Origin: Anseranas semipalmata
Taxonomy: Eukaryota; Chordata; Aves; Anseriformes; Anseranatidae
Direction of reading: 5' to 3'
DNA: 64,000 bases
Assembly: GCA_013399115.1 (NCBI GenBank)
Contig: VXAA01003306.1
Coordinates: 109,199 to 173,198, forward strand
How positions within the stretch are numbered: position 1 is the stretch's first letter; every line of letters starts with the position of its first letter. Shown piece by piece: positions 62,010 through 64,000 of the stretch. The position numbers and the translations under genes were made by a program. Under the pieces are notes generated by a model, which was not told the origin of the DNA, made no database searches, and worked only from the letters and a program-made list of their open reading frames with translations.

Positions 62010-64000
62010 GGTTGGTGTGGCACCATCTGAGGGTGGCAAGGCTAATGGAGCATCTACCCTGCTCCAGGGAGCACAGAGTTCAGGAGCACATCCAAAATGC
62101 TTGTATACCAACACATGCAGTGTGAGGAAGAAACAGAATGAACTGGAAGCTTTGGTACTTTTCCAGAGCTATGATACTGGTATTAGCGAGGCTTGGTGGG
62201 ACAAGCTCCGTGACTGGAGCGCTGGGCTGGAGGGCTGTCAGCTGTTCAGGAGGGATGGGCAGGGCAGGCAAGCTGGAGGTGTTGTGCTGTATGAAGGGAG
62301 AGATTAGACTGCACAGCCCTTGCTGTTAGGGACGATGCAGTAGAGACCCTCTGGGTGGGGATTAAAGGGACGGATACTAAAGCAGATGTTGTGGGTGTCT
62401 ACTAATGACCACCCACCCAGGACAGTGGCATGGTTGAGTTATCCCCTAGGTAATTAGGGGAAATCTCCAGATCAGTTGCCCTTGTTCTTACGGGAAATTT
62501 CAGCTTCCTGGACAAACTGAGAATGCCATGCTGCTGTGGCAAGCAAGTCTGGGACATTCCTAAAGCATGCTGGAGATCACTTCCTGTCGCAAGTACTGAG
62601 TGAGCCACCTAGGAAAGCAGCCCTCCCAGACCTGTTTGAGAATAGAGAAGGCACTGTGGAAGCTGTGACAGTAGGTGGCTGTCTTGCCCACAGTGATCAT
62701 GAAATACTTGAATTCAAAGTTTTTGGTATAATGAGGAAAAAAGGTCAGTAGAGTTGCCACCCTGGATTTTAAGAAAGCAAACATTTGCTTCTCAGGGAGC
62801 TAGTTAGCAGTGTCCCTGGGAATCGGCTCTAGAGGGTTTAGGGGTCCATGAGAGCTGGTTGCTTTTCAGGAACCACCATTTAAAAGCCCAGGAGCAGGCA
62901 ATCCCATTGTGTCACAAGTCAAGTGAGCGGGGCAGAAGACCTGCCTGGCTGAGCACTCTTCCTGGAACCTGGGCAGAGAAAGAAAATGTGACCTCTGGAA
63001 GGAAGGTCTGGCTTCACAGGGAGAGTACAGAGCTGCAGCTTGCATCTGCAGGCAGAAAACAAGGAGACCAAAGCTCAACTTGAGTTAAAGCGGGACAGTG
63101 TGGTGTCAGACAACAAAAGGCTTTTTCAAGTATGTTGATAGCAAGAGAAAGTCTAGGGAAAGGATGGGACTGGTACTTGAAGATGATCACCTAACAAGTA
63201 GGGATGAGAAAAAGGAGGCATTTAATGCCTTTTTTTGCCTCAGTCTTTAATATTGACAGATCTTGGGCTGCCTGCTCTTCAGAGTTGGAGGATCATGACT
63301 CAGGGAGCAGTGACTTTCCATCTGTGGTCACAGAGCTTAAAAGGGAACAGTTGTATCAGTTCAACGTTCATAACTCCTTGGGGATTCACCCCACAGTCCT
63401 GAGGGAGTTAGCCGATGTTATAGGCAGACCCCTCTCAGCAATTTCCCAAAGGTCTTGGGAGTCTGGGGAGGTCCCTGCCGACTGGAAGCTGGCTGACGTT
63501 ATACCCATCTACAAGAAGGGCACGAGGGAAGACCCAGGAAGCAGCAGGCCTGTCAGGCTGGGAAAGTTGTGGAGAAGATTGTCCTGGGGATATTGAAAGG
63601 CACTTAAAGAGCAAAGCTGTTATCAGGCGTAGCCAATGGGGGTTCATCAAGGGAAAGTCCTCTCTTAGTAATTTGGTTGCCTTCTATGATGAGGTCACCT
63701 GCTTGGTGGGTGGAGGGAAGGTGGTGGATGTAGTTTTTCTGGATTTTAGTAAGGCCTTTGATACTGTCCCTCACGGCATCCTTCTGGACAAACTGCCCAA
63801 CTGAGACAAACAGATTCACGCTACGCTGGGTGCTGAACTGGCTCCATGGCAGAGCTCAAAGGGTTGTAGTGAATGGGGCTACATCTGGCTGGTGGCCCAT
63901 CACCAGCGGCGTTCCCCAGGGCTCAGTTCTAGGGCCAGTCCTGCTCAACGTTTTTATCAGTGATCTGGATGCAGGAGTGGAATGCACCCTTAGCAGGTTT
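62010..64000 (+). mobile_element. Decayed CR1 LINE body (endonuclease to reverse transcriptase), runs off window
   Basis: Homology to CR1 ORF2 starts near PKCLYTNTCSVRKKQNELEA (62092). It continues through the endonuclease (SEAWWDKLRDWSAGLEG, then GGVVLY; later VGGCLAHSDHEILEFKV), the linker, and the reverse transcriptase: [39 protein letters not shown], then [20 protein letters not shown] near 63727-63786. The frame is broken many times by stops and frameshifts, and a segment after DPGSSRPV is missing, so it is a pseudogene. The window stops at CTLSRF, just before the expected catalytic ADD motif. Orientation matches the CR1 copy at 56 kb. Confidence 0.93.

Overview
This is vertebrate nuclear DNA, almost certainly from a bird. 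It carries three chicken-repeat-1 (CR1) LINE fragments, two of which keep the diagnostic CR1 3' tail. Simple-sequence DNA is sparse, introns are compact, and one assembly gap sits inside a GC-rich CpG island. Nothing prokaryotic is present: there are no operons, no CRISPR arrays, and I recognised no tRNA or rRNA genes.

The only protein-coding gene I can support is DLGAP4 (SAPAP4, disks large-associated protein 4), a postsynaptic-density scaffold, read on the + strand. Five coding exons are visible: 7882-8924 (5'UTR end, start codon, residues 1-317), 16491-16708, 19633-19747, 22730-22780 and 23815-24058. All have GT/AG junctions and their phases chain into one 526-codon frame. The frame ends one base into the serine codon that precedes the CLVAYKK segment in mammalian DLGAP4. 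I did not find that next exon, or the C-terminal GKAP half of the protein, so the gene continues beyond the window.

Layout. Bases 1-7881: upstream or 5'-UTR intron sequence with a TATA/CRE-bearing block near 0.5-0.9 kb. Bases 7.9-24.1 kb: the five exons and four introns. From 24.06 kb to the end: one very long intron. It contains a CR1 fragment on the minus strand (24.8-25.2 kb), a CpG island cut by an 835-base N gap (about 31.9-33.3 kb), a long T/G-rich stretch without recognisable exons (33.3-56 kb), a CR1 3' end on the plus strand (56.1-56.8 kb), an unexplained 204-codon ORF (60.8-61.4 kb) and a decayed CR1 body running off the end (62.0-64.0 kb). The CpG island is the natural candidate for the internal promoter of the short DLGAP4 isoforms known in mammals, but its first exon would lie in the gap or was not recognised.

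I found no clear new biological system. The most interesting leftovers are small: a two-codon uORF before the DLGAP4 start, several near-perfect inverted repeats in introns, an RFX/CRE/CCAAT-like cluster, and a switch of composition and strand skew at the gap, which could mark a promoter or an assembly join.
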